A stretch of DNA of 64,000 nt from JBHJGP01 sp050331695 (GTDB lineage Bacteria; Pseudomonadota; Alphaproteobacteria; Geminicoccales; Geminicoccaceae): the NCBI GenBank assembly GCA_050331695.1, contig JBHJGP010000029.1, positions 28,588-92,587 of the forward strand, written 5' to 3'. The position numbers and the translations under genes were made by a program. Positions 18,652 through 27,088 of the stretch are shown here, in pieces; the first letter of the stretch is position 1, and every line of letters begins with the position of its first letter. A model generated the notes under the pieces. That model made no database searches. It was not told the DNA's origin and saw only the letters and a program-made list of their open reading frames with translations.

Positions 18652-18849
18652 ATGTACCCGCCCCTTTCGACCCCCGAACTGGAATTGTTTCTGTTGCACA
18701 CATCCGACGGGGAGCGCCTTCGTCGGCAACGGATCCTGTCTGCCGGTGACCAGCAGCAATTTCGGAGCTGGGTCTCCGGTCTGAGACTGCCGTCCGTCGC
18801 CCGCTGGAACCATGTCGTTCAAGCGCTCTTCGCTCGAGCCAGCACCTGA
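18652..18849 (+). CDS. Hypothetical 65-aa protein divergent from the LysR gene
   Basis: From ATG 18652 (GGAG about ten bases upstream) to TGA at 18847-18849: 65 residues, charged, helical, no signal peptide, no family recognised (contains LRLPSVARWNHVVQALFARA). The position, divergent from the LysR regulator, fits a regulated target gene. A longer start at 18559 exists but crosses the likely promoter. A hairpin at 18866-18899 follows. Confidence 0.4.
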   Translation: MYPPLSTPELELFLLHTSDGERLRRQRILSAGDQQQFRSWVSGLRLPSVARWNHVVQALFARAST

Positions 18850-18865
18850 CTAGGCTAACCGTTTG

Positions 18866-18899
18866 GCGAGGCCGGCCATTTTCACTCGCGCTGGCCTCG
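18866..18899 (+). terminator. Hairpin between the 65-aa ORF and glpK
   Basis: CGAGGCCGGC pairs with GCTGGCCTCG (one G-T wobble) across a 14-base loop. No proper T-run follows, so terminator activity is uncertain. Confidence 0.35.
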
Positions 18900-18948
18900 T
18901 CTAGGCTCACTCCCCACAGAATGAGAGAACGCGCATGGGGAGGTTCCG

Positions 18949-20445
18949 GTGGCCGAAACACATATTCTGGCAATCGATCAGGGGACGACGAGCAGCCGAG
19001 CGATCGTCTTTGACAAGAACGGTCACATCCAGGGCGTCGGCCAACGGGAGCTGACCCAGTATTTCCCCGCCGACGGCTGGGTCGAGCATGACGCGAACGA
19101 GATCTGGAACGACACGGTAGCGGTCTCGAAGGACGCGGTCGAAGCGGCAAATCTGAGTTTCGACGACATCGCCGCGATCGGCATCACCAATCAACGCGAA
19201 ACCACGGTTCTGTGGGACCGGGAAACCGGCGAGCCGGTCCACAAAGCGATCGTCTGGCAGGACCGGCGGACGGCGCCGATCTGCCGGGAGCTCGCTTCGG
19301 ATGGGCTCACCGACCACGTCCAGAAAACGACCGGCCTGGTCATTGACGCCTATTTCGCCGGGACCAAACTCGCCTGGCTTCTGGATAATGCCAAGGGCGC
19401 GAGGGAGGCGGCCGACGCCGGCAAGCTCGCCTTCGGCACCATCGACAGTTTTCTTTTGTGGCGTCTGACCGGGGGCGAGGTTCACGCCACGGATGCGTCC
19501 AACGCCTGCCGCACGATGCTCATGGACATTCACCGCCAGGATTGGGACGAAACCCTCCTAAAGCGCCTCAATATTCCGTCCGCGCTGCTGCCGGAGATCC
19601 GGGACAACAGCACACCCTTCGGCACGACCCAGAAAAACATCTTCGGACGGGAGATCCCGATCACGGGCATGGCCGGTGATCAACAAGCCGCAAGCTTCGG
19701 CCAGGCCTGTTTCGAAACCGGCATGATCAAAAGCACCTACGGCACCGGCTGTTTCGCCCTCCTCAACACCGGCGGCACAGCGGTGCCGTCTCAGAACCAG
19801 CTTTTGACGACGATCGCCTGGCGGCTCGGAGGCCAAACCACCTACGCGCTCGAGGGCAGCATCTTCGTCGCCGGCGCCGCGGTGCAGTGGCTTCGTGATG
19901 CGCTCAATCTGGTCGATCATGCCGCCGAGACGGAGGCGATCGCGCGTTCGGTCGACAATTGCGGCGGCCTCTATCTGGTCCCGGCCTTCACCGGCCTCGG
20001 CGCGCCGCACTGGGATCCGGACGCGCGGGGCGCCTTGATCGGGCTCACCCGGGACAGCGGCCGGGCGCAGGTGGTGAGAGCCACCCTGGAATCGGTCGGC
20101 TACCAAACGGCCGATCTGATGACCGCCATGGCGGCCGACACCAGGGGCGCGGGCATCAAGGAGACAGGCACGCTTCGGGTCGATGGCGGCATGGTCGCCA
20201 ATGATTGGGTCTGCCAGTTCTTGGCCGACATTCTGGACGTCCCGGTGGAACGGCCCGAGGTGATCGAGACCACCGCCCTGGGAGCTGCCTACCTGGCCGG
20301 CCTCGAGGTCGGCCTCTTCGCGTCGCAGGACGACATCGCCCAGCAATGGCGACTGGAAAAGCGGTTCGAGCCGACGATGCCCAAAGATGAGCGCCGGCGG
20401 CTGATGGCTGGTTGGAGCCGCGCGGTGGAGCGGGTCCGGGGTTAA
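18949..20445 (+). CDS. glpK: Glycerol kinase
   Basis: 498 aa, full length FGGY-family kinase making sn-glycerol-3-phosphate from glycerol and ATP. N-terminal LAIDQGTTSSRAIVFDKNG; GITNQRETTVLWDRETGEP; the ADP-binding GDQQAASFGQ; C-terminal LRVDGGMVANDWVCQFLAD. GTG start at 18949 behind GGGAGG. It lies about 4 kb before the glp regulon (glpR-glpD-glpSTPQV), separated by the DASS carrier and OmpA genes. No copies of the operator repeat seen before glpD are visible here. Confidence 0.98.
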   Translation: MAETHILAIDQGTTSSRAIVFDKNGHIQGVGQRELTQYFPADGWVEHDANEIWNDTVAVSKDAVEAANLSFDDIAAIGITNQRETTVLWDRETGEPVHKAIVWQDRRTAPICRELASDGLTDHVQKTTGLVIDAYFAGTKLAWLLDNAKGAREAADAGKLAFGTIDSFLLWRLTGGEVHATDASNACRTMLMDIHRQDWDETLLKRLNIPSALLPEIRDNSTPFGTTQKNIFGREIPITGMAGDQQAASFGQACFETGMIKSTYGTGCFALLNTGGTAVPSQNQLLTTIAWRLGGQTTYALEGSIFVAGAAVQWLRDALNLVDHAAETEAIARSVDNCGGLYLVPAFTGLGAPHWDPDARGALIGLTRDSGRAQVVRATLESVGYQTADLMTAMAADTRGAGIKETGTLRVDGGMVANDWVCQFLADILDVPVERPEVIETTALGAAYLAGLEVGLFASQDDIAQQWRLEKRFEPTMPKDERRRLMAGWSRAVERVRG

Positions 20446-20541
20446 CGAGCCGGGCTTGCCGCGCAGAACCTGCCCATCATTTCACTCGAAAAGATAAAGC
20501 GTCGTCGCGGCTGCCGAAGGCGCTTCCGCGCGACTTGAGGA

Positions 20542-22365
20542 ATGACGGGTATGCTCGAGGGTCTTGCCTCTTCATCCCTTTTCCAGATCGGCTTCGTCTT
20601 GTCGCTTGTGGTGGCCGTGCTGGCCGGTCTCGTCCGGGAAAAGCCGAAGCCCGACGTCGTCGCCCTTCTGGCTCTGGGCGCCCTGATCCTCGCCGGTATT
20701 CTCGACGCCAGTGAAGCGTTTCGGGTGTTTTCCAATCCAGCGCCGATCACCGTCGCCGCGATGTTCGTGCTCTCGGCGGCGCTCGAAGCCACCGGTGTCA
20801 TCGATTCCGCCGGTCGTTTGATCATGAGAATGTCAGAGCGCTGGTCGCCGTTGATGGCGGTGGTTCTGTTCATGGGCGCCGCGACGCTGCTCTCCGCCTT
20901 CGTCAACAACACCGCCGTCGTGGTGATCCTGATCCCCGTCGCCATCCGTCTGGCAAAAGCCATCGATATCGCTCCCTCGAAACTGCTGATCCCCCTTTCC
21001 TTCGCGGCGATCCTCGGCGGCACCACCACCCTGATCGGAACGTCGACCAACAGCATCGTCGATGGCGTCAGTCAGGCCCGCGGGCTCGAACCCTTCGGCA
21101 TCTTCGAGATCACCGGCGCCGGCGTCATCATGGCGCTGGTCGGCTGCACCTACATGGCCGTCGTCGGTCCGGCCCTACTGCCGGAGCGGGATACGCTCGC
21201 CGCCATCCTTCCCGATCGCAAGGAACGGCGGTTCATCGCCCGGGTCATGGTGCCGCTTGGATCCGTTCTCGTTGGCAAGACCCCGCGCGAGGCCGGTTTG
21301 GTCGCGCGCAACGGGTTTTCGATCGTCGACGTGGTCCGCGAAAACACCTCGCTCGGCGGGCGTTTCAGCGACGTTCGCCTGGAGGCGGGGGACCGGATCG
21401 TTCTGACCTCGCCCGTCGGCGAGATGCTGGCGCTGCGTAAAGCAGGCGATCTAGCGCTTGGGGGCAGCTTCCGCCAACACGCGTTCGAGCCGGTGGAGAG
21501 CAGCGCATCGCTGATCGGCGAAGGCATCATCGGGCCCGGCTCCAGACTTGTCGGGCGCCGGCTCGCCAGGCTCGGCCTCGGTCGCCTCTACGGCGTCTAC
21601 GTGCTGGCCGTGCACCGGCGTGGCGCCAACATGGCCGGCCAGGATCAGGATCTGCGCCTCGAGGTCGGCGACACGTTGCTGCTCGAAGGGCCCGTCACCG
21701 GCATGCGGCGATTGTTCGACGACGGCCTTTTGTCCAGCATCGGCGAGACCTCGGAGCGCGCGGTGCGCCGGGACAAGGCGCCGATCGCGATCGCTGCCAT
21801 TCTGCTGGTGGTCTTGCTGGCGGCACTCGACGTGCTGCCCATCGCAGCGCTCGCGGTTGTCGCGGCGAGCCTGGTGGTGGCACTGGGATGTCTCGATCAC
21901 CGTGACGCGTACAGAGCCATTCGCTGGGATATCATGATGTTGATCTTCGGCATGCTGGCGGTGGGCATGGCGATGGAGGACACGGGCGCCGCCGCCATGA
22001 TCGTTCGCGCCGTGGTCAGCCCCTTCGGTGAATTGGGTCCTCTGGCCGCTCTCGCCATGATCTATCTGCTGACCTCGATGCTCACCGAGACCATGAGCAA
22101 CAACGCAGCGGCCATCCTCCTGACGCCGATCGCGATGAGCCTGGCCGGCCTTCTGGGAGTGGACCCGCGCCCGTTCGTGGTTGCGATCATGTTTGCCGCC
22201 AGTGCCAGCTTCGCGACGCCGATCGGCTACCAGACGAACACGCTGGTCTACACAGCCGGCGGCTACCGCTTCACCGATTTTCTCAAGATCGGCATTCCGC
22301 TCAATCTGCTCTTGTTTCTGGTTGCGATCATCGTGATCCCTATGTTCTGGCCGTTCGGTGGGTGA
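20542..22365 (+). CDS. SLC13/DASS-type carrier with two RCK_C (TrkA-C) domains
   Basis: 607 aa. About 11-12 predicted membrane segments in two halves (about 10-190 and 400-605), split by a cytoplasmic insert with two TrkA-C-like domains (GKTPREAGLVARNGFSIVDV and GRRLARLGLGRLYGVYVLAV). Conserved SNT-like motifs, FVNNTAVVVILIPVA and TMSNNAAAILLTPIA, mark the DASS family (citrate, sulfate, dicarboxylate carriers). The substrate cannot be told from sequence; the RCK-containing subgroup includes sulfate permeases of algae and bacteria. Confidence 0.9.
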   Translation: MTGMLEGLASSSLFQIGFVLSLVVAVLAGLVREKPKPDVVALLALGALILAGILDASEAFRVFSNPAPITVAAMFVLSAALEATGVIDSAGRLIMRMSERWSPLMAVVLFMGAATLLSAFVNNTAVVVILIPVAIRLAKAIDIAPSKLLIPLSFAAILGGTTTLIGTSTNSIVDGVSQARGLEPFGIFEITGAGVIMALVGCTYMAVVGPALLPERDTLAAILPDRKERRFIARVMVPLGSVLVGKTPREAGLVARNGFSIVDVVRENTSLGGRFSDVRLEAGDRIVLTSPVGEMLALRKAGDLALGGSFRQHAFEPVESSASLIGEGIIGPGSRLVGRRLARLGLGRLYGVYVLAVHRRGANMAGQDQDLRLEVGDTLLLEGPVTGMRRLFDDGLLSSIGETSERAVRRDKAPIAIAAILLVVLLAALDVLPIAALAVVAASLVVALGCLDHRDAYRAIRWDIMMLIFGMLAVGMAMEDTGAAAMIVRAVVSPFGELGPLAALAMIYLLTSMLTETMSNNAAAILLTPIAMSLAGLLGVDPRPFVVAIMFAASASFATPIGYQTNTLVYTAGGYRFTDFLKIGIPLNLLLFLVAIIVIPMFWPFGG

Positions 22366-22774
22366 GTGCGGGCCGAAAAGGTGTGTCAAGCGATGGCTGA
22401 TGATCGGGATATCGCCTTGCCGATCAAAGACGGTACCGCGCTCACGGTTCGCCCCGGTGCTTTGTTCATTTCCGGGGCATCCAGCATCCAAGCAAGGGCG
22501 GATACACTGCCCCTATGTTTTGGCGTCGAGCGTTGCTTGTTCGATCACACGGCTCCACAGGTCGCACAACGCTCAAGGCGAGCGAGCCTGGGCGAGGCCG
22601 CGACCAACGCCGTTGAAGACACTTTACCGACCGGCAAAAGCCAATGCCCGGAGCGAACCGGCCTTCGAATCAGTTAGCGAGATCGTGCGCCACCTACTGG
22701 AACACGACGCACAAAAGGCTTCGTCCGGCCGACGACGTTCAAACCCAGACGCGGCGCCGGTTCATCAGACGAAC
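22366..22774. other. 409-base region without a supported gene
   Basis: It lies between the carrier and the convergent ompA-type gene. Short frames exist on both strands, but none has a convincing start, ribosome binding site or recognisable motif. No terminator with a T-run and no repeats seen. Confidence 0.4.
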
Positions 22775-23464
22775 TCAGTACAGCGTGGCGTCGCCCAGAG
22801 TCTGCTCATCATCGGGGCGAACGAGTATTTCGACCCGGCGGTTGAGCTGCCGACCGGCTTCCGAAAAATTGTTGGTCCGCGGTTCCAGTTCGCCCCGGCC
22901 GATCGCTTCCAGGCGGCGCGGCGAAACACCGTAATCCACGAGCCTGCTGCGAACGGCTTCGGCCCGGCGCTCCGACAGGCCCTGATTGTAGCTCTGGGAG
23001 CCGATATCGTCGGTGTGGCCGACGACGGTGATTTGGGTGTTGTCGTATTTGACCAGCACGTCGGCCAGCTTGTCGATGGTCGGATCGAACGCCGGCTTGA
23101 TCGAGGCGCTGTCGAAATCGAACGACACCTCGCTGTCTAGGGTAAGCTTAAGGAGATCCTCGCGAACCCGGGTGATCTCGATCTCGTTGCGCCGTCGTTC
23201 GGCGGCGAGCTCTTCCTCGAATTCCTGCTGTTGGCGATCGAAGACGTTGCCGACAACACCGCCGGCGACGGCGCCCACGGCACCACCGATCAAACCGCCG
23301 GCGAGGTCGTTGTCGGCGATGACCGCACCCAGAACCGCACCGGTCGCGGCGCCGACGGTCGCGCCCACACCCTTGCCGCTGACCTGGCGATCGCCCTCTG
23401 GTCCGGTGGCGCAGCCGGCCAAGGTCAACGCCAAGGCCAGAGGCACAGCAATATTGCGAACCAT
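22775..23464 (-). CDS. OmpA-family lipoprotein with glycine-zipper segment
   Basis: 229 aa from ATG 23464. MVRNIAVPLALALTLAGCAT is a lipoprotein signal with lipobox LAGC. Glycine-zipper stretches follow (GATVGAATGAVLGAVIAD, GGLIGGAVGAVAGGVVG), then a coiled stretch, then a C-terminal OmpA-like peptidoglycan-binding domain (VVGHTDDIGSQSYNQGLSER). It probably anchors the outer membrane to the cell wall. A frame extends 11 codons upstream (23497) but disrupts the signal peptide. Divergent from the DeoR-type gene. Confidence 0.93.
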   Translation of the reverse strand: MVRNIAVPLALALTLAGCATGPEGDRQVSGKGVGATVGAATGAVLGAVIADNDLAGGLIGGAVGAVAGGVVGNVFDRQQQEFEEELAAERRRNEIEITRVREDLLKLTLDSEVSFDFDSASIKPAFDPTIDKLADVLVKYDNTQITVVGHTDDIGSQSYNQGLSERRAEAVRSRLVDYGVSPRRLEAIGRGELEPRTNNFSEAGRQLNRRVEILVRPDDEQTLGDATLY

Positions 23465-23588
23465 GTGGACACCCTCACAAGTTCCAGCTTTCACCATTAT
23501 ACTCCCACCTTATGAACCAAGTCTGAAACCACAAATACTCACAAGGGCTTCATGCCTTGCGCAGGAGCCTGAGCCAAGGACCAGGCCG

Positions 23589-24401
23589 ATCACGTCCCTC
23601 TTTCTTTCGCCGCGCCACGCTGAAATTGTCGATCTGGCCAAAAGGCACGGACGGGTTCTGGTCGACGAGCTGGCGGCTCGCTTTGACGTCACGCGCCAGA
23701 CCATTCGGAAGGATCTGAACGAGCTGTGCGAGCGGCGCCACCTGACCCGGATTCACGGTGGCGCGCTGTTTCCGTCCGGCACGGAGAACATGGAGTATGA
23801 ACAAAGGCGCCAGATCGCGCTGGAAGAAAAGACGGCGATCGGCCGGGTCGCCGCCCAGCTGATCCCGGACAGCGCGTCCCTCTTCATCAATATCGGCACC
23901 ACCACGGAAGCCGTCAGCGACGCGCTTCTCGACCATCAAGGGCTGATGGTGATCACCAACAATATCAACGTCGCCAACCGGATGCGGGTTTTCCCTCAAT
24001 ACGAGGTGGTGATCACCGGCGGCATCGTCCGGGGCTCGGACGGCGGCATCGTCGGCGAGGCAGCGGTCGATTTCATCCGCCAGTTCAAAGTCGATTTCGC
24101 GGTGATCGGCAGCTCGGCCATCGATCAGGACGGTGCGCTGCTCGACTTCGATTTCCGCGAGGTCAAGGTGGCGCAGGCGATTATCGCCAACGCCCGGCAC
24201 GTTATCCTGGTCGCCGACGCGACCAAATTCGAACGCACCGCACCTGTACGGATCGCCCGGCTGTCCCAGATCGACACCTTCGTCACCGATCGCTGCACCC
24301 AACCGGCGATACGCCGGCTCTGCCGCGATCACGAGGTCCGCTTGATCGAAACAAGCGCAGCCGGGAAAACGGATCAGGGCGACCGTCCCTATGGGGCGTA
24401 G
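23589..24401 (+). CDS. glpR: DeoR/GlpR-family repressor of glycerol use, apparent ATC start
   Basis: 270 aa if read from ATC 23589. Helix-turn-helix HAEIVDLAKRHGRVLVDELA then FDVTRQTIRKDLNELC; C-terminal sugar-phosphate sensor domain (NIGTTTEAVSDALL, TGGIVRGSDGGIVGEAA, KFERTAPVRIARL). Position just before glpD and the glycerol importer makes it their likely regulator. No ATG, GTG or TTG lies in frame between the ATG at 23463 and the HTH. AAGGA (23576-23580) sits exactly eight bases before ATC 23589, followed by TSLFLSPRHAEI, typical of family N-termini. Use of 23463 would add 42 proline-rich, unconserved residues. Confidence 0.85.
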   Translation: MTSLFLSPRHAEIVDLAKRHGRVLVDELAARFDVTRQTIRKDLNELCERRHLTRIHGGALFPSGTENMEYEQRRQIALEEKTAIGRVAAQLIPDSASLFINIGTTTEAVSDALLDHQGLMVITNNINVANRMRVFPQYEVVITGGIVRGSDGGIVGEAAVDFIRQFKVDFAVIGSSAIDQDGALLDFDFREVKVAQAIIANARHVILVADATKFERTAPVRIARLSQIDTFVTDRCTQPAIRRLCRDHEVRLIETSAAGKTDQGDRPYGA

Positions 24402-24416
24402 TGCTCTAGCGCCTAG

Positions 24417-24446
24417 TTTCGTTTGACATTCGTTTTGCTTTCGTTT
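24417..24446 (+). promoter_or_regulatory. Operator-like array upstream of glpD: three octamers at 11-bp period
   Basis: TTTCGTTT at 24417, ATTCGTTT at 24428 and TTTCGTTT at 24439, each exactly 11 bp after the last, about one helical turn. TTGACA (24423-24428) lies between the first two, a good -35 element, with AT-rich sequence 17 bp further. DeoR-family repressors commonly bind tandem TTCG-containing repeats, so this is the probable GlpR operator overlapping the glpD-glpSTPQV promoter. Confidence 0.65.
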
Positions 24447-24504
24447 AAGTGATTTTCAAGTTCGCTAGAACGGTCAACAGTTCGAGGCGAACAGGGAGGA
24501 AAGC

Positions 24505-26016
24505 GTGGCTTCAAGCCAGACCTTCGACCTCGTCATCGTTGGCGGCGGCATCAACGGCGTCGGCATTGCGCGCGACGCCGCCGGTCGAGGCCTCAAGGTT
24601 CTGCTTTGCGAAAGAGACGATCTCGCCAGCCACACGTCGAGCTGGTCGAGCAAGCTGATCCACGGCGGTCTTCGCTATCTCGAATATTATGAATTCCGTC
24701 TGGTCCGCGAGGCGCTGATCGAGCGCGAGGTGCTGCTCCGCGCCAGCCCCAACCTGATCAAGCCGATGGAGTTCGTGCTGCCGCACAGCACGGAACAACG
24801 CCCTCGCTGGATGATCAGGATGGGCCTGTTCCTCTACGACAATCTGGGGGGGCGAAAGCTCCTGCCGGGCTCCAAGAGCGTCGATCTTTCGTCAGGCCCC
24901 TTGGGCGAGCCACTGAAAAAAAAGTTCGCCAAGGGCTTCACCTATGCCGATGCCTGGGTCGACGACAGCCGTCTGGTCGCGCTCAACGCCCTGGACGCCG
25001 CGGAACGCGGTGCGGAAGTTCTGACCCGAAACCGCTGCACCTCGGCCCGCCGCGCGAACGGCCATTGGGCGATCACGCTGAAAGACGAGACAAACGGCGC
25101 CGAGCGGTCGGTCCAGGCACGGGGCCTGGTCAATGCCGCCGGTCCCTGGGTGTCGTCCTTCATCAAGGAAGCGGTTGCGGTCGAGAGCCGGCACCGGGTC
25201 CGCCTGGTCAAGGGCTCACACATTGTCGTACCGAAGCTGTTCGATCACGGTCACCCCTACATCCTGCAAAACGACGACAAGCGGATCGTGTTCGCGATCC
25301 CCTATCTGAGCGACTACACCCTGATCGGCACCACCGACCTGACTTACGAGGGCGACCCCGCCGAGGCGGAAATCACCGAGGAAGAGACGAGTTATCTTTG
25401 CCGGGTGATCAACCGTTACTTTGAGCGTCAGATCGGCGCCGATGACGTGGTCTGGACCTACTCGGGCGTGCGCCCGCTTTACGACGATGCCTCCGGCAAT
25501 CCGTCCGCCGTCACCCGGGACTATGTGTTCGACCTCGACACCGACGGCGGGGCGCCCTTGTTGTCGGTTTTCGGCGGCAAGCTCACGACCTACCGAAAAC
25601 TGGCCGAACACGCGCTGCAGAAACTGAAACCGGTGATGGCGATCAAAGCCGGCGACTGGACCGCCAGCGCGAAACTGCCCGGAGGCGATATCGAGGATGC
25701 CGATTTCCCCAGGTTTCTGGCCGGCGTTCGCGAGCGCTATCCGTGGCTCGGCGATCAGCTTGCGGCCCGTTTGGCACGCGCCTACGGTACCCGTATCGAG
25801 CGGGTTCTTGGGACCGCCAACAAGCTCGAGGATCTGGGAGGCGAGATGGGCGCTGGCTTGTACGAAGCCGAGCTCGACTATTTGCGCAAGGTCGAGTGGG
25901 CGCGGGAGCCGGAGGACATTCTCTGGCGCCGGACCAAGCTGGGTCTGTTCATGTCCGACGAAGAGGCGGCGCGGGTCCGCGCCTGGTGCATGCGCAACCA
26001 GGCCGAGGCGGCATGA
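24505..26016 (+). CDS. glpD: Aerobic glycerol-3-phosphate dehydrogenase
   Basis: 503 aa, full length. Membrane-associated FAD enzyme passing electrons from sn-glycerol-3-phosphate to ubiquinone and yielding DHAP. FAD-binding VIVGGGINGVGIARDAAGRG at the N-terminus; SSKLIHGGLRYLE; KGSHIVVP; the Gly-rich SVFGGKLTTYRKLAEHAL near residue 350; a C-terminal helical domain. GTG start behind GGGAGGA. Its stop overlaps the glpS start (ATGA). It works with glpK. Confidence 0.97.
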   Translation: MASSQTFDLVIVGGGINGVGIARDAAGRGLKVLLCERDDLASHTSSWSSKLIHGGLRYLEYYEFRLVREALIEREVLLRASPNLIKPMEFVLPHSTEQRPRWMIRMGLFLYDNLGGRKLLPGSKSVDLSSGPLGEPLKKKFAKGFTYADAWVDDSRLVALNALDAAERGAEVLTRNRCTSARRANGHWAITLKDETNGAERSVQARGLVNAAGPWVSSFIKEAVAVESRHRVRLVKGSHIVVPKLFDHGHPYILQNDDKRIVFAIPYLSDYTLIGTTDLTYEGDPAEAEITEEETSYLCRVINRYFERQIGADDVVWTYSGVRPLYDDASGNPSAVTRDYVFDLDTDGGAPLLSVFGGKLTTYRKLAEHALQKLKPVMAIKAGDWTASAKLPGGDIEDADFPRFLAGVRERYPWLGDQLAARLARAYGTRIERVLGTANKLEDLGGEMGAGLYEAELDYLRKVEWAREPEDILWRRTKLGLFMSDEEAARVRAWCMRNQAEAA

Positions 26017-27086
26017 CCATCGCGCTCCAAGGAGTCGTCAAGCAGGTCGGCTCCGAAACCCACATCCATGAGACCGAGCTCACGCTCGAAACGGGGTTGA
26101 CCGTCCTTCTCGGTCCCACCAATGCGGGCAAGACCTCGTTGATGCGGTTGATGGCCGGCCTCGACCGGCCAACCCGCGGCAAGGTGATCGTCGACGGCGA
26201 GGATGTTACGGGCATGCCCGTGCAAAAGCGCCAGATCGCCATGGTCTATCAACAGTTCATCAACTATCCGGCGATGACCGTTTACGACAATATCGCTTCG
26301 CCTATGCGGGTCGCGGGCGCCGACAAGGCGACGATCGATCAGGAAGTCCGCCGCGCAGCTGATCTCCTGAAGCTCGGGCCGTTTCTTGAGCGGACGCCGC
26401 TCAATCTTTCCGGCGGCCAGCAGCAGCGCACCGCGATCGCCCGGGCCATCGTCAAGAAGGCGAAACTGGTCCTGCTCGACGAGCCGCTCGCCAATCTCGA
26501 CTATAAGCTGAGAGAAGAACTGCGTGCTGAATTGCCTAAGATCTTCGCGGAATCGGGCGCCATCTTCGTCTATGCGACGACCGAGCCCTCGGAAGCGCTG
26601 CTTCTGGGCGGGCACACGGCCACGCTCGCGGAGGGCCGGGTGACCCAGTTCGGGCCGACGGTGCAGGTCTTCCGCAAGCCCGTCGATCTGATCACGGCCC
26701 AGACCTTCTCCGATCCGCCGATGAACGAGATCCGGGCGCGCAAGACCGGCTCCTCGTTCGAGCTTGAGGGCGGAACCCAGGTGCCGGCTCCGGCGGCGAT
26801 CGAGGATGGTGCCTACACGCTCGGCTTCCGCCCCCACCATCTGTCGCTCGAGGCTGAGGGCGATGCGTCCGTGGCCTTGAACGCTCACGTCACGGTCACG
26901 GAGATCACCGGCTCCGAAAGCTTCGTCCATCTGGACCATGGCGGTCGGGACTGGGTGATGCTGACCCAAGGCATCCACGATATCGAACCGGACCGAACCC
27001 TCGAGGTCCATCTCGACACCCGCCATCTCCTGGTCTTCGACGATGCCGGGCGCAACGTGTCCCACGGCGAGCGGTTGGCGGCCTGA
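26013..27086 (+). CDS. glpS: Glycerol ABC importer ATPase GlpS
   Basis: 357 aa from ATG 26013, overlapping the glpD stop by four bases. Walker A GPTNAGKT, signature LSGGQQQR, Walker B LVLLDEPLANLD with catalytic Glu, then a C-terminal TOBE-like regulatory domain. Oddly, the H-loop that is normally THDQ reads ATTEP, so the switch His is missing. Its partner GlpT keeps that His but has lost LSGGQ. Part of glpSTPQV, which imports glycerol from the periplasm. Confidence 0.93.
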   Translation: MTIALQGVVKQVGSETHIHETELTLETGLTVLLGPTNAGKTSLMRLMAGLDRPTRGKVIVDGEDVTGMPVQKRQIAMVYQQFINYPAMTVYDNIASPMRVAGADKATIDQEVRRAADLLKLGPFLERTPLNLSGGQQQRTAIARAIVKKAKLVLLDEPLANLDYKLREELRAELPKIFAESGAIFVYATTEPSEALLLGGHTATLAEGRVTQFGPTVQVFRKPVDLITAQTFSDPPMNEIRARKTGSSFELEGGTQVPAPAAIEDGAYTLGFRPHHLSLEAEGDASVALNAHVTVTEITGSESFVHLDHGGRDWVMLTQGIHDIEPDRTLEVHLDTRHLLVFDDAGRNVSHGERLAA

Positions 27087-27088
27087 CC

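Noticed and set aside
21451..22491. 346-codon minus-strand frame opposite the DASS carrier
   Set aside because: Its sequence is His/Arg/Gln-rich with no motif and is fully overlapped by the clear carrier gene.
22366..22677. 103-codon plus-strand frame after the DASS carrier
   Set aside because: No ribosome binding site, unusual composition and no recognisable motif; not supported as a gene.
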